Origin: Clostridia bacterium
Lineage (GTDB): Bacteria > Bacillota_A > Clostridia > Christensenellales > Aristaeellaceae
DNA: 64,000 bases
Direction of reading: 5' to 3'
Assembly (NCBI GenBank): GCA_017525805.1
Contig: JAFXSH010000138.1
Location: 13,445 to 77,444 of the forward strand
Within the stretch, counting starts at the first letter, position 1. Each line of letters starts with the position of its first letter. Shown here in pieces: positions 27,736-37,700 of this stretch. A program made the translations under genes and the position numbers. The notes under the pieces were generated by a model that saw only the letters and a program-made list of their open reading frames with translations, searched no databases and was not told where the DNA came from.

Positions 27736-28467
27736 ATGCTGATTGAATACGGAAACACGGTGGTAAAGCCAAGCTGGAAACTGATGGAGAATGTGCCGAC
27801 GGGCTACGCCCGCATCTACTATATTCGAGAGGGGGATCTCACATACGAGGCGGCGGACGAAGTGCGTTCCATGAAACCCGGATTCCTCTACGCTTTACCG
27901 TCTACGGCGCCTTACCACGTTCGGAAAAACCCGGAAAAAGAATTTGCCTGCACCTATCTGCACGTGGATTTCAATAAATACCGCGTCAACAGCCTGATCG
28001 AGCTGCCCGTAGAGGAAAACTGCTGTTTGGGCGATTTCATCCGCACGGTTTCCGAGGCCATCAGCGAAAAGAGGATCGAGCTGCTGGAGCATCTCGCGGA
28101 GGATTTTTCCTTTTTCCTGAGAGGAAACGAAGGGTTCGTCCAAAATTCGCAGATGCTGACGACGGTGCAGAAGCATATCGTGCGCCATATTTCCGAGGAG
28201 CTGACCATCGAGGGCCTGAGCCACCTGTTCAACTATCACCCCAATTACTTCATCCGTCTGTTCCGGCGGGAAACGGGATATACGCCCTATCAATATATCG
28301 TACAGCAGCGGATGCAGTACGCGGTGACCCAGCTGAACAAAGGGCTGCCCAACGAGGAAGTATGCTATGCCTGCGGATATACGGATTCCAGCACGTTCAC
28401 CCGAGCGTTCCGAAAGTATTACGGCGTCGCTCCGCAGAAATACCGCAAGGGTTTCCGCAAGCCATGA
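27736..28467 (+). CDS. AraC-family transcriptional regulator
   Basis: 243 residues. Residues 1-140 form a cupin-like sensor (YYIREGDLTYEAADEVRSMKPGFLYALPS), which usually binds a sugar. The C-terminal 100 residues are the two helix-turn-helix AraC domain: LTIEGLSHLFNYHPNYFIRLFRRETGYTPYQYI, then NEEVCYACGYTDSSTFTRAFRKYYGVAPQKYR. GGAGG lies 9 nt before ATG 27736. It is transcribed away from the glycyl radical enzyme operon and towards the importer. Both flanking promoters carry the TGCA-21-TGCA operator, so it probably activates both in response to a carbohydrate. The short N-terminal domain is common in clostridial sugar regulators. Confidence 0.92.
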   Translation: MLIEYGNTVVKPSWKLMENVPTGYARIYYIREGDLTYEAADEVRSMKPGFLYALPSTAPYHVRKNPEKEFACTYLHVDFNKYRVNSLIELPVEENCCLGDFIRTVSEAISEKRIELLEHLAEDFSFFLRGNEGFVQNSQMLTTVQKHIVRHISEELTIEGLSHLFNYHPNYFIRLFRRETGYTPYQYIVQQRMQYAVTQLNKGLPNEEVCYACGYTDSSTFTRAFRKYYGVAPQKYRKGFRKP

Positions 28468-28510
28468 ATATGGATGGATATGAATTTTTATACCTGTGTA
28501 TGGTTAGTTT

Positions 28511-28566
28511 TTGCACATTTTGTATTTGCTGCTGCACTTTTCGGAAGGGGCAAATGTTGTTAGAAT
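28511..28566 (+). promoter_or_regulatory. AraC-type tandem operator and promoter of the sugar importer operon
   Basis: TTGCACATTTTG (28511-28522) and CTGCACTTTTCG (28532-28543) put TGCA at 28512-28515 and 28533-28536, 21 bp apart. The proximal copy overlaps the -35 position and is followed about 17 bp later by TAGAAT (28561-28566). The layout matches the glycyl radical enzyme promoter. Confidence 0.65.
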
Positions 28567-28614
28567 AATTGTTAGAACGCATGGGATATAAAAGCGAACG
28601 GGGGAGGAATGAAT

Positions 28615-29577
28615 GTGACCGATATCGGCGCGCGTATTCCGCGTAAGGGAAACGCTTTCACTCGTTGGCTGCGCGGATTTACCGGGTATAAAAAACATCT
28701 TGCCCTGACGCTGATGTTTATCCCCGTGATCGTGTATTTCGTGATTTTTAAGTATATCCCCATGGGCGGCATCGTGATCGCCTTTAAGAATTATAAGATC
28801 AGCAAGGGCATATGGGGAAGCGCATGGTGCGGCCTGGACAATTTCACCAAGGCTTTCAACACGCCCACCTTTGCCCGCGCCGTACGGAACACCCTGGAAA
28901 TCAGCGGGATGAAGCTGCTGTTCGGCTTCCCCGCGCCTATCATTTTAGCGCTGATGCTCAACGAAGTGAGCCATATCCGCTTCAAGAAAACGGTGCAGAC
29001 CATCACTTACCTGCCCCATTTTTTAAGCTGGGTGGTGCTGGCCGGTATGTTCCAGCAGCTCCTTTCCCCCAACAACGGCGCGGTGAACTCATTGCTGAAA
29101 CAGTTTTTCGGGGTGCAGGAATCCATCTACTTCCTTGGCAACAACAAATACTTCCGGGGCACCCTGATCGTGACCGACATCTGGAAGAATGTGGGCTGGT
29201 CCTCCATCCTGTATCTTGCCACCATTTCCGGCATCGACCCGTCTCTTTATGAGGCGGCCACGGTGGACGGCGCTTCCCGCTGGCAGTGTACCCGGTATAT
29301 CACCCTCCCCTCTCTGGTGAGCACCATCGTGATCATGCTGATTCTTAGCATCGGTTCCATCATGGACGCGGGCTTTGACCAGGTATTCAACCTGTACAAC
29401 AGCGCCGTGTACCAGACGGGGGACATCATCGACACTTACGTGTACCGCTACGGCTTGGGGGATATGAAATACTCCCTGGCCACCGCCGTGGGCCTCTTTA
29501 AAAACGTGATCGCATTCGTGCTGGTGGTGGGGACCAATCTGATTACCCGCAAAATCAGCGGCGAAGGCATCTGGTAA
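28615..29577 (+). CDS. Carbohydrate ABC transporter permease, LplB type
   Basis: 320 residues with about six helices. The N-terminal signature VIVYFVIFKYIPMGGIVIAFKNYKI is typical of the LplB/polysaccharide importer permeases. The EAA loop is LYEAATVDGASRWQCTRYITLPSL, the form found in CUT1 sugar permeases. GTG at 28615 is chosen because GGGGAGG ends 7 nt upstream; an ATG at 28609 is in frame but lies only 1 nt from that site. It is the first gene of the importer operon and needs the LplC partner that follows 15 bp downstream. The operon contains no ATPase, as is usual for this class, which borrows a shared MsmX-like ATPase. Confidence 0.92.
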   Translation: MTDIGARIPRKGNAFTRWLRGFTGYKKHLALTLMFIPVIVYFVIFKYIPMGGIVIAFKNYKISKGIWGSAWCGLDNFTKAFNTPTFARAVRNTLEISGMKLLFGFPAPIILALMLNEVSHIRFKKTVQTITYLPHFLSWVVLAGMFQQLLSPNNGAVNSLLKQFFGVQESIYFLGNNKYFRGTLIVTDIWKNVGWSSILYLATISGIDPSLYEAATVDGASRWQCTRYITLPSLVSTIVIMLILSIGSIMDAGFDQVFNLYNSAVYQTGDIIDTYVYRYGLGDMKYSLATAVGLFKNVIAFVLVVGTNLITRKISGEGIW

Positions 29578-29592
29578 GGGGGGGCGGCGGAT

Positions 29593-30474
29593 ATGACCCA
29601 GAAAAAAATGACGGTGGGCAAGGCGATCATCTACCTTGTGCTGACGCTGCTGAGCGCTTCCATCGTGCTGGCCTTCTGGCACCTGCTGAACCTGAGCCTC
29701 TCCCCCAGCTATATCGCCACCAAGGGCGGCCTGCTGCTGTATCCCAGGGACGCCACCTGGGACAATTACGCCCGGGTGATCGACAACCGCTATATCTGGC
29801 TTGGGTATAAAAATACCCTGATCCGTACAGTGATCGGCACGGTGCTGCAATTGTTCTTTACTGCCATGGGCGCTTACGTGCTCAGCAAGCGCTTCTTTCC
29901 CCACCGTACCTTCTGGACGCTGTTCATCGTGTTCACCATGTTTTTCTCCGGTGGCCTGATTCCCAGCTATTTGGTGGTGAAAAATTTGGGGTTGCTGGAT
30001 ACCTACGCTTCCATGATCCTGCCGGGCTTCATCAGCGCCTACAACATGGTGATCATGCGCAACTTTTTCCAATCCCTGCCCGAGGAAATCGAGGAAAGCT
30101 GCCTGATCGACGGGGCGGGGCGGTTCCGCATTTTCATGCAGATCGTGCTTCCCCTGTCCAAGCCCATTTTGGCTACGGTGGCCCTGTGGCTGGTGGTGGG
30201 GCACTGGAACAGCTGGTTCGACGTGCTGATTTACATTTCGGACGATACCAAGTTCACCCTGCAAATTGTGCTGCGCCGCATCATCATCACCGGTTCCAAA
30301 GAAATCCTGGATACCAGCGCCGCGGCCAACGCGGCGGAAATGGAATCCGTGGTCTCCTCCGAGGGCCTGAAAGCCGCTTGTATCTTCGTTACCACCTTTC
30401 CCATTCTCTGCGCTTACCCATTCGTGCAGAAGTTCTTTGTGAAGGGGATCATGATCGGATCGCTCAAGGGATAA
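29593..30474 (+). CDS. Carbohydrate ABC transporter permease, LplC/YtcP type
   Basis: 293 residues, about six helices. The LSLSPSYIATKGGLLLYPRDATWDNYARVI segment is diagnostic of LplC/YtcP-type permeases. The EAA loop reads EIEESCLIDGAGRFRIFMQIVLPLSKP, and the C-terminus ends FVQKFFVKGIMIGSLKG, a conserved tail of the family. It forms the channel heterodimer with the preceding LplB-like protein. A 108-bp gap follows before the binding-protein gene, with its own strong ribosome site. Confidence 0.93.
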   Translation: MTQKKMTVGKAIIYLVLTLLSASIVLAFWHLLNLSLSPSYIATKGGLLLYPRDATWDNYARVIDNRYIWLGYKNTLIRTVIGTVLQLFFTAMGAYVLSKRFFPHRTFWTLFIVFTMFFSGGLIPSYLVVKNLGLLDTYASMILPGFISAYNMVIMRNFFQSLPEEIEESCLIDGAGRFRIFMQIVLPLSKPILATVALWLVVGHWNSWFDVLIYISDDTKFTLQIVLRRIIITGSKEILDTSAAANAAEMESVVSSEGLKAACIFVTTFPILCAYPFVQKFFVKGIMIGSLKG

Positions 30475-30582
30475 GAGTTGAGATCGATATACTTGTCAGA
30501 CAAACTTCTTCTCAACTCTCCACTCTGAAAAAAGAACCCAATCAGAGCGTTGTCTCTGATAAAATAAAAGGAGGTAAACAAC

Positions 30583-32208
30583 ATGAAAGGTTCCCGTATT
30601 CTTGCCCTGCTGGTGGCCGTGATCATGGTCATGGCGCTGGTCCCGGCCATGGCTGAAGATGAGCCAATCAAGATTTCTGTGGCTGGCTACATGTTCGGTC
30701 CCATCGACAATGAGAAGGACGTCATCACGCCCCTGGTTGAGCAGCAGCTCAAGGAAAAGCACGGCATCAACGTGGACATTGAAGTGGTCTACATTGAGCA
30801 GGCCAACTACGCCGAGATCCTGAACACTCGTCTGGCTGGCGGCACCGCCCCCGACGTGTTCCTGGCCCAGGGCGCTACCACCCTGCGCAGCTACTACGAT
30901 CAGGGCGTCATCAAGACCTGGGATGAAGAATTCCTCAAGGCCAACGCCCCCCACGTGTACGATTTCATCGTGAACGGCGCCGCCTACGGCGATCTGCTGC
31001 CCTATGTGGATCAGTGGAAAGCCGCTTCCAAGGTGGACGGCGAAATGTGCGTGCTGCCCTCCTTCAAGCCGGATGGCTCCATGCCCTACAAGACGCTGAT
31101 CTACCGCGGCGACTGGCTGGAGAAGTTGGGTGTGACGGAAGAAACCCTGCCCAAGACCGTGGATGATTTCGTGGCCCTCATGACCCGCTTTGCCAAGGAA
31201 GACCCGGACGGCAACGGCCAGGATGACACCTACGGCATGAGCGTGACCGCCATGAAAGCCCTGTTTGGCGCTTACGGCCTGGGCGAAGAAGGCCTCGCCG
31301 GCGGCGGCAGCGGCATTTTCGTGGAACGGGACGGCAAGCTGGTCAGCTCCGATGTGGCCGATGAAGCCAAGGAAGTTGTTGAACTGCTGGCCAAGATGTA
31401 TGCCGACGGCCTGATCGACCCCGAATTCGTGGCGGGCAAGGAATCCGTCGCGGGTAGCTACTGGGCCATCTCCCAGGGCATGGTGAACGGCCTGTACGGT
31501 GTTTCCGCCAACGCTTCCATCGACCATTACCGCCTCAAGGAAGTCATGGGCGATGACGGCGGCCGCTGCGCTCAGGAATACTGGGCTGTGAACGGTGAAG
31601 ATTCCACCTTCGTCTATGGCCCGTGGCCGGCTGGCCCCAAGGGCGATTACGGCTGGGTGACCGGCTATGCCGTGGCTGTGAGCGAGAGCGCCGTATACAA
31701 CGCCGCTATGAGCGATGAAAAGCTGGCTGTTATCTTCCAGATCCTGGATGCTTTTGCCACCGATGACGAACTGTACATGACCGCTTTCGCCGGTATTGAA
31801 GGCACTCACTACGAGAAGCAGGAAAATGGCACCATCAAGCGCCTCATGGGCAACGAAGAACTGAACGCCGTGGGCGTTTGGGGCTGCCGCAGCCTCTACG
31901 GCGCGGACCGCGCGTTCTCTCAGCTGGCCTATGACATGGCTTTCTACAAGGATCCTTCCATCGCCAACCGCCTGAACTGGTTCAAGAAGGATCAGTATAA
32001 CAGCTACATTCAGGACGCCGTGTCCGAAACCCTGCCCAGCGCCGATCTGTTCTCTGAACTGAACACTCTCCGCGACGAAGCGTGGGTAGCCATGATCCGC
32101 GGCGAACGTTCCCTGGACACCTGGGATGAATACGTTCAGTCCTGGCTGGATGCCGGCGGACAGATCCTGACTGACGAAGCCAACGCCTGGTACGAGGCTC
32201 AGAAGTAA
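30583..32208 (+). CDS. Carbohydrate ABC transporter solute-binding protein (family 1, LplA-like)
   Basis: 541 residues. Signal peptide MKGSRILALLVAVIMVMALVPAMA, then EDEPIKISVAGYMFGP; no lipobox Cys, so anchoring is not by lipidation. The long mature domain with RLAGGTAPDVFLAQGATTL is the extracellular solute-binding family-1 fold used with LplB/LplC permeases. EDPDGNGQDDTYGMSV is the calcium-binding-like loop conserved in this group (DPDGNGxDDTYG). AAAGGAGG precedes ATG 30583. Ligand probably a complex oligosaccharide, given the mannosidase-type enzymes around it. A strong hairpin follows the gene, as often where the binding protein is made in excess of downstream genes. Confidence 0.92.
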   Translation: MKGSRILALLVAVIMVMALVPAMAEDEPIKISVAGYMFGPIDNEKDVITPLVEQQLKEKHGINVDIEVVYIEQANYAEILNTRLAGGTAPDVFLAQGATTLRSYYDQGVIKTWDEEFLKANAPHVYDFIVNGAAYGDLLPYVDQWKAASKVDGEMCVLPSFKPDGSMPYKTLIYRGDWLEKLGVTEETLPKTVDDFVALMTRFAKEDPDGNGQDDTYGMSVTAMKALFGAYGLGEEGLAGGGSGIFVERDGKLVSSDVADEAKEVVELLAKMYADGLIDPEFVAGKESVAGSYWAISQGMVNGLYGVSANASIDHYRLKEVMGDDGGRCAQEYWAVNGEDSTFVYGPWPAGPKGDYGWVTGYAVAVSESAVYNAAMSDEKLAVIFQILDAFATDDELYMTAFAGIEGTHYEKQENGTIKRLMGNEELNAVGVWGCRSLYGADRAFSQLAYDMAFYKDPSIANRLNWFKKDQYNSYIQDAVSETLPSADLFSELNTLRDEAWVAMIRGERSLDTWDEYVQSWLDAGGQILTDEANAWYEAQK

Positions 32209-32221
32209 TTCCCAACTTTAG

Positions 32222-32258
32222 ATGGGGGCTGTCGCGTCTGCGGCAGCCCCCATTTCAA
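32222..32258 (+). terminator. Strong hairpin between the binding-protein and GH38 genes
   Basis: ATGGGGGCTG / CAGCCCCCAT (32223-32232, 32243-32252) enclosing TCGC..GCGG pairs, with only a short T tail (TTTC). It probably acts as a leaky terminator or as an RNA-stabilising 3' structure for the binding-protein message. Confidence 0.65.
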
Positions 32259-32281
32259 ACCACAAAAAGGTAGGGTTTTTC

Positions 32282-34726
32282 GTGAAAGAATTGCGGAGAA
32301 AATGGCACATCGACGTGCTGCACCACTCTCACACGGACATCGGCTATACAGCAAGGCAGGAGCTGATCTGCCGTCAGCACGCCGGTTTCCTGCGCCAGGC
32401 GCTGGATATCCTGCGCGATGAAGATTCACGGGGGCAAGGCTTCCGCTGGCAATGCGAAAACTGGTGGCAAATCGAAAATTTCCTGCAAAACGCGGGAGAA
32501 GCGGATAAAGCGGACCTGATCCGTTTCGTCCGGGAGGGAAAAATCGGTCTGAGCGCCAGCTACCTGAACCTGACCGATCTGATCGACGAAACCGTATTGC
32601 GGGAGCATTTGGCGCTGGCGCGCGCCTGGGCCGATGAAATTGGCGTACCCATGAAAAGCGCCATGACGGCGGACGTCAACGGCTATTCCGCCGGACTTCC
32701 GGACGCGCTTTCCGACGCGGGCGTCAAATACTTTTACAGCGCCATCCACACGCACCACGGGATGTATCCCCTGCGCGAAAACCCGGCTTTTTTCCGTTGG
32801 CGCGGCCCCGGCGGCGGGAGCGTGCTGGCCTTTTCGGGGGAGCATTATCACTGGGGCCACGCGCTGGGGCTGTGCCCGAACGGCGTTTCTTCCATGATGC
32901 TGAACGACGAGTTCCTGCAAGCCATTGAAAGCGGAAAGCTCCTGTCCACAGATGCCGAAACGACGGAACGGGAAGAGATGGACCTTGCCGAAACGCGCAT
33001 CACCCGATACCTTTCCGTCTTGGATGACCACGGCTGGCCCCTTGATTTTATGCCCGTATTCGTCAGCGGCGTTCTTTCCGACAATTCCCCGCCGAACATC
33101 CGGGTGGCGGAGCGGGTGGCTCGGCTGAACGAGCGGTTTGGCGGCAGGGTTTCCCTGAGCATGACCACCTTAGACGCTTTCTTTGAAAAGCTGGAAAACA
33201 GCGGTGTGAATATCCCCGAATATACCGGCGACTGGACGGACTGGTGGGCGGACGGCATAGGCTCCACGCCGGATGCGGTAAAAATCTATCGGGAAGCGCA
33301 GCGATGCCGGAATTTAGCCGCGCTCCTTGACCCGGAAAGACGCTGGACCGACAGCGGGCTTTGGCGGGAATCCGGGCGGAATATGATGCTCTATGCCGAG
33401 CACACCTGGGGGCACTCCGCATCCGTTTCCGATCCATATCTTTCGCTGGTTTCTGAATTGCAGCTGAAAAAAACCTGCTTCGCCGTCAACGCCAACAGCC
33501 AGGCCAACGCGCTGCTGGACGGTGTGCTGGCGGCTTTGGGGAACAGAACGATCCGCCCGGACAGGCCGGGGAGAATCCGGGTAATGAATCCGTATCCCTT
33601 TTCCGTCCGTTTTCCGGTTGCCGCATCGCTGCTGGGCTGGGAAACCCTGGAGGGGCAAATCCAGGAATCGCGTCCGCTGACGCTGAAAGACATGGAAACA
33701 GGCAGCCTTCTTGCCACCCAGACCAGACGTGGGCCGAGGGGCCGCCTGGCGGAAACGGTGCTGGCCCTTTCGCCCGGTGAATGCCGGGAGCTGCAAATTG
33801 TTTACGCGCCGCCGGATCAAAAAATGCCGCCGCATACGCCCTGGATGTGCGCGGACGGCATCACGGATCAGGAGGGCATTGAAGAACTAACTCTGCCGGA
33901 CTATGTGGAAACGGATTTCCTGCGCATCCGGACAGACTCGGTGCGCGGAATCGCTTCGATCATAGAAAAGCAGACGGGACGGGAGCTGCTCTCCCCCGCC
34001 GCGAATCACGGCGCGTTTACCTGCCTTTATAAGGCGACGCCCACGTCAGGCTCCCGCAACGCTTCCCGCAGGAAGATGGGGCGGCGGCGGGAAACGGTGA
34101 ACACGCGGCAGTACGCCGCCCGGCCCAAGCTTTTTTCCATCGCCGACCAGGGCGATGTATCCGTCACCTTAAGCGTCGCGTATGAACTGGAAGGCACGGA
34201 CGAATGCACGCTGGATTTGAAGATTTACCGGCATCTTCCCCGGATGGACGCCCGCGTCAGGATCAAAAAGCAAAGCCAGGCTGATCCCGAGGAAATCCAG
34301 GTAGCGCTGCCTTTCGTGACGGACGGAAGCAACGAAACCTGGATCGATAAGACCGGCTGCGTGATCCGTCCGGGCCTGGATCAGCTGCCGGGCACCTGCC
34401 AAATGTTCTGGTGCCTGCAAAGCGGCGTCCTTCGGAGGGGAAGTGCCTTTGACCTGCTTATCAGCTGCCCGGACACGCCGCTGATATCCTTCAGCGAAGA
34501 AAAGAAAGGGCCCGTCACATTGTGCGACGGGCAAAGCGAAGCGCTGAACCATGGAGAAATCTTCAGCCGGATCATGAATAATTATTGGGAAACCAATTTT
34601 TCCGTTGACCTTGGCGGCTGGCATGAGTTCCGTTATGTGATCACCCTGGAAACACCCGATGCCCCGGCGGAACAGATGAAGCGCTGCGAGGCGCTGGGCA
34701 CTGGCTTGCCAATCTTGGAATTATGA
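32282..34726 (+). CDS. Glycoside hydrolase family 38-type alpha-mannosidase, short form
   Basis: 814 residues, cytoplasmic. The GH38 zinc and catalytic motif is at the extreme N-terminus: H15-S-H17-T-D19 in VLHHSHTDIGYT. The nucleophile Asp lies in AMTADVNGYSAGLPDAL, and the later His motif in AEHTWGHSASVSDPY. The TDIGYT version marks a subgroup distinct from classical HxDxxW alpha-mannosidases, so linkage and sugar are open. The C-terminal half is the beta-sandwich region. GTG at 32282 is chosen for GGTAGG 7 nt upstream and because the earlier residues overlap the hairpin. It is the last gene of the AraC-controlled importer operon and presumably acts on the imported glycan. Confidence 0.85.
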   Translation: MKELRRKWHIDVLHHSHTDIGYTARQELICRQHAGFLRQALDILRDEDSRGQGFRWQCENWWQIENFLQNAGEADKADLIRFVREGKIGLSASYLNLTDLIDETVLREHLALARAWADEIGVPMKSAMTADVNGYSAGLPDALSDAGVKYFYSAIHTHHGMYPLRENPAFFRWRGPGGGSVLAFSGEHYHWGHALGLCPNGVSSMMLNDEFLQAIESGKLLSTDAETTEREEMDLAETRITRYLSVLDDHGWPLDFMPVFVSGVLSDNSPPNIRVAERVARLNERFGGRVSLSMTTLDAFFEKLENSGVNIPEYTGDWTDWWADGIGSTPDAVKIYREAQRCRNLAALLDPERRWTDSGLWRESGRNMMLYAEHTWGHSASVSDPYLSLVSELQLKKTCFAVNANSQANALLDGVLAALGNRTIRPDRPGRIRVMNPYPFSVRFPVAASLLGWETLEGQIQESRPLTLKDMETGSLLATQTRRGPRGRLAETVLALSPGECRELQIVYAPPDQKMPPHTPWMCADGITDQEGIEELTLPDYVETDFLRIRTDSVRGIASIIEKQTGRELLSPAANHGAFTCLYKATPTSGSRNASRRKMGRRRETVNTRQYAARPKLFSIADQGDVSVTLSVAYELEGTDECTLDLKIYRHLPRMDARVRIKKQSQADPEEIQVALPFVTDGSNETWIDKTGCVIRPGLDQLPGTCQMFWCLQSGVLRRGSAFDLLISCPDTPLISFSEEKKGPVTLCDGQSEALNHGEIFSRIMNNYWETNFSVDLGGWHEFRYVITLETPDAPAEQMKRCEALGTGLPILEL

Positions 34727-34727
34727 G

Positions 34728-34763
34728 AAAAAGCAGGGAGCTGTACGAACAGCTCCCCATTTT
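34728..34763. terminator. Bidirectional terminator between convergent glycosidase genes
   Basis: GGGAGCTGT, loop ACGA, ACAGCTCCC (34736-34757), with TTTTC on the plus side and AAAAAG (T-run on the minus side) before the stem. Confidence 0.8.
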
Positions 34764-34765
34764 CA

Positions 34766-37700
34766 TCAGTACGAAAAAATGTGCGGTTCGCTGAGCAGGC
34801 CGGAGGGGGCCAGGCGATAGGTACGCGTCCAGCGCATGCCGGTGGTGCGCCACGCCTGGGGGCCGAACCAAAGGAGCGAATCATCGTTCAGGTGGAAAGT
34901 GCCGAAGGAATTGATGCGGCTGGGGAATACCGTGATGTCCAGGATATGGTCGCCTTCGGCCAGGAAGCCCAGATCGGCCTCCGACGGGGAAAGGGAAAGA
35001 TTGGCGATCCTTTTCCCATCCAACTCCGCCGTAACGCAGGGCGCGGAAAACAGCCCCAAACGCAGCCGGAGGCTCTCTCCGCCCTGGATATGATAGCGAT
35101 AGGTAAGCTTTCCGGAATAGAAGGGCAGACCCTGCCGCGTCCAATCGCCGTAGTTGAGGCCATGGGGAGCGGGAATGACGCAGGTATCCGCGCCGCTCAC
35201 CCGGACGCCGAAATCCCCCAGCAGGAACAGGTTTTCCGTACAGGTGGAGGCAGTGATGGGCTTGACGATTTCCACCGTGTTAAGACCGGGATTCACCGGA
35301 CCGACGCGGAAGCACGCGATGGATTCGTCCGTGAAGCAGCCGTCCTGCCGATTGCTAAGCGGTTCGCCATTGAACCATACCCGGGAAATATCCGCGTCCT
35401 CCAGCGCCAGCCGGGCAGAGGGAAGGGCGATTTCCGATTGGAAGGAAACGCGCAGGGAAAGGGTGTGCTCCGGCTTTTCAGGCGGCAGGAACCAGGGCTG
35501 CGCCCCCGATACGGCGGCTGTGGAAATGCCAAGCTTTTCCTTCGCGGCAACGCCGATTCGCAGCATTTCCTCCGTATCCTGCCAGGGATCATCGTCGGTG
35601 CGCCACTTTGCCGTATCCAGCACCAGCACGTTATCTTCGCCTAAGATGATTTCATCCGGCGGCGGCAGCATGCGTTCACTTTTGGGCTCCCGAGCCAGGG
35701 AGAATTCCTCGGACATGCTGATACCGTAGCTGCCGTTCAGGGCAGCTGTACGCGCCCGCGCTTGTTTCCGGCTTCCGTCCGCCGGCGACAGGCGAAGCAG
35801 CAGGCTGTCCTGCGCCCAGCAATGCCAGGACACCACGGTGGTGTTCTCATCGTATTCCGCCGGAAGGGGAGAAATTTTCCCCGTCTTCGTATCACACACC
35901 GATACATTCCACAACCCGTTCAGCTCCACGCGGTAATCCTCCGGCTGATCCGGCTTGCCCTTGGGCGCGGGCATCACATGGGTAATGAACATGCTGCGGC
36001 AGGCGCCATCCTGGCGCAGGGCAGAAATCAGGTTATCGGTGGGACGGCCCTTAGCGGTCAGAATGCGGACTTCCCGCACCGGGCGGAGACTTTCGCATAA
36101 GCGTTCCAAATCCCAGGGCAGGTTTTCGCAGCTTTGGCTGAACTGTTCCGCGTCGCCGGAAGGAAGCGCGTCCACATAGCGCGGCGCGGCCCCCATAAAG
36201 ATGACCCGGCCACCCTGTTTCCGGAATGAATGCAGGGCATTCAGCGTGGTGCGGCGCATGGTATCGCACATGGGCACGATCACAGCGTCGTAGCTCATTT
36301 CCCCCACGTTAAATGTTTTTCCCGGACGGAAAAGCCCGGGAAGCGTGGATTCACAGATAAAATCAAAATCCAGGGTGTTGATCAGCAGCCAGCGGGTGAT
36401 TTCCGCAAAGCGGCGGTCCAGCTCCGAGCGCTTTTGCCCTGTCATGTCATTGGGGCCGTAGGCGATCCAGCAGGATTCGATGGGGTGAATCACGCCGATG
36501 CGGACGAGGGGCTTTCCCCGTGTCATCAGGGTGTTCACCCTGGCGAAATGATTTTCGATATAGGGATATTCCCGCCACCAGGCGCTCTGATGCCCGATGG
36601 AGGCGGGATAATCCCGCTTGGATTCCCCGTGCATGGAGCACCAATACAAGTGGGGCACGCGCACCGTAACGCCCAAGGCTGCCTGCCAGTCCCCTTGCAG
36701 CTTATGACCCTTAAAATCAAAGTCCCAATTCGTCACGCCGTACAATTCGCTGGTGACGCCCGGGCAGCCCTGCTGATGAGCCGCGGAAGCAGCCTGCTTG
36801 AGGGTGGTGAATTCATGGCCGTCGCACAATTGATCCACTCCCGGCAGGGTGAAAGCCCGGTAGGCGCGCATGACCTCGCCCACAGACATCGCCTGGCTTT
36901 CCAGCCTGGCTTCGTCCATCATGTGGCCGGTCATGAGGAGGCCGTGATTTTGGCACCACGCGCCGATCTGATCGCAGAAAGCGGAAACGAAGCGCTCGGT
37001 GGTATGGTCAAAGAACCGGTAGCGCACTGGGGATATCCCCTCCGGCTGCTCCCACACAATCTCGGGCAAGCGGTCCAGCAGGCTTTCGCCGTAAGCCGCC
37101 CGATAGGTTTCCTCCAAGTCTCCCGTCCACGGCAGAAGCACATCCTGCAAATCCTTCGCGTGGGTCAGCGTGGTTTTTTTCGGCATCTGCGGCTCATCCG
37201 TAAAGATGGCAGGGCAGATACCGCCTATATCCCCGCCTAAGGCTTCCAAATAGCGGTTGTGGGTGATGTGAATGAAATCCCGGATGGCGGAAGGGTTCAG
37301 GGTGTCCACATAGCCGCTGAAATGGAACCAGGGGCCCGGCACGCTTCGCTTTTCCACAGCGTACCATACATGCTCTTCTGGCGTTTCGTTTTCGCTGAGC
37401 CGCCGGTATGAAGCGAGATACCCTTGGGGATCGAGGGCGACCTCATAGCGGGCCAGTACACGCGCGTCGACGGCTTCCGGCGCGTTGGGGGTAAATACCA
37501 CAAAGCACTGACGGTTTTCTTCCTTTTTCGTCACATAGCCGCCCGCGAAGCCGGAAGGCCACTTGTCCTCGTCATACAGCCAGGCAAGCATCCCTTGCTT
37601 CCGCGCTTCCTCCACGCAGAAGCGGATTTTGGCCATGAAGGCGTCGGAAAGGTACGGCACGGACATGCCGCAGCGGGTGTGCATATGGAAGCCGCCCATG

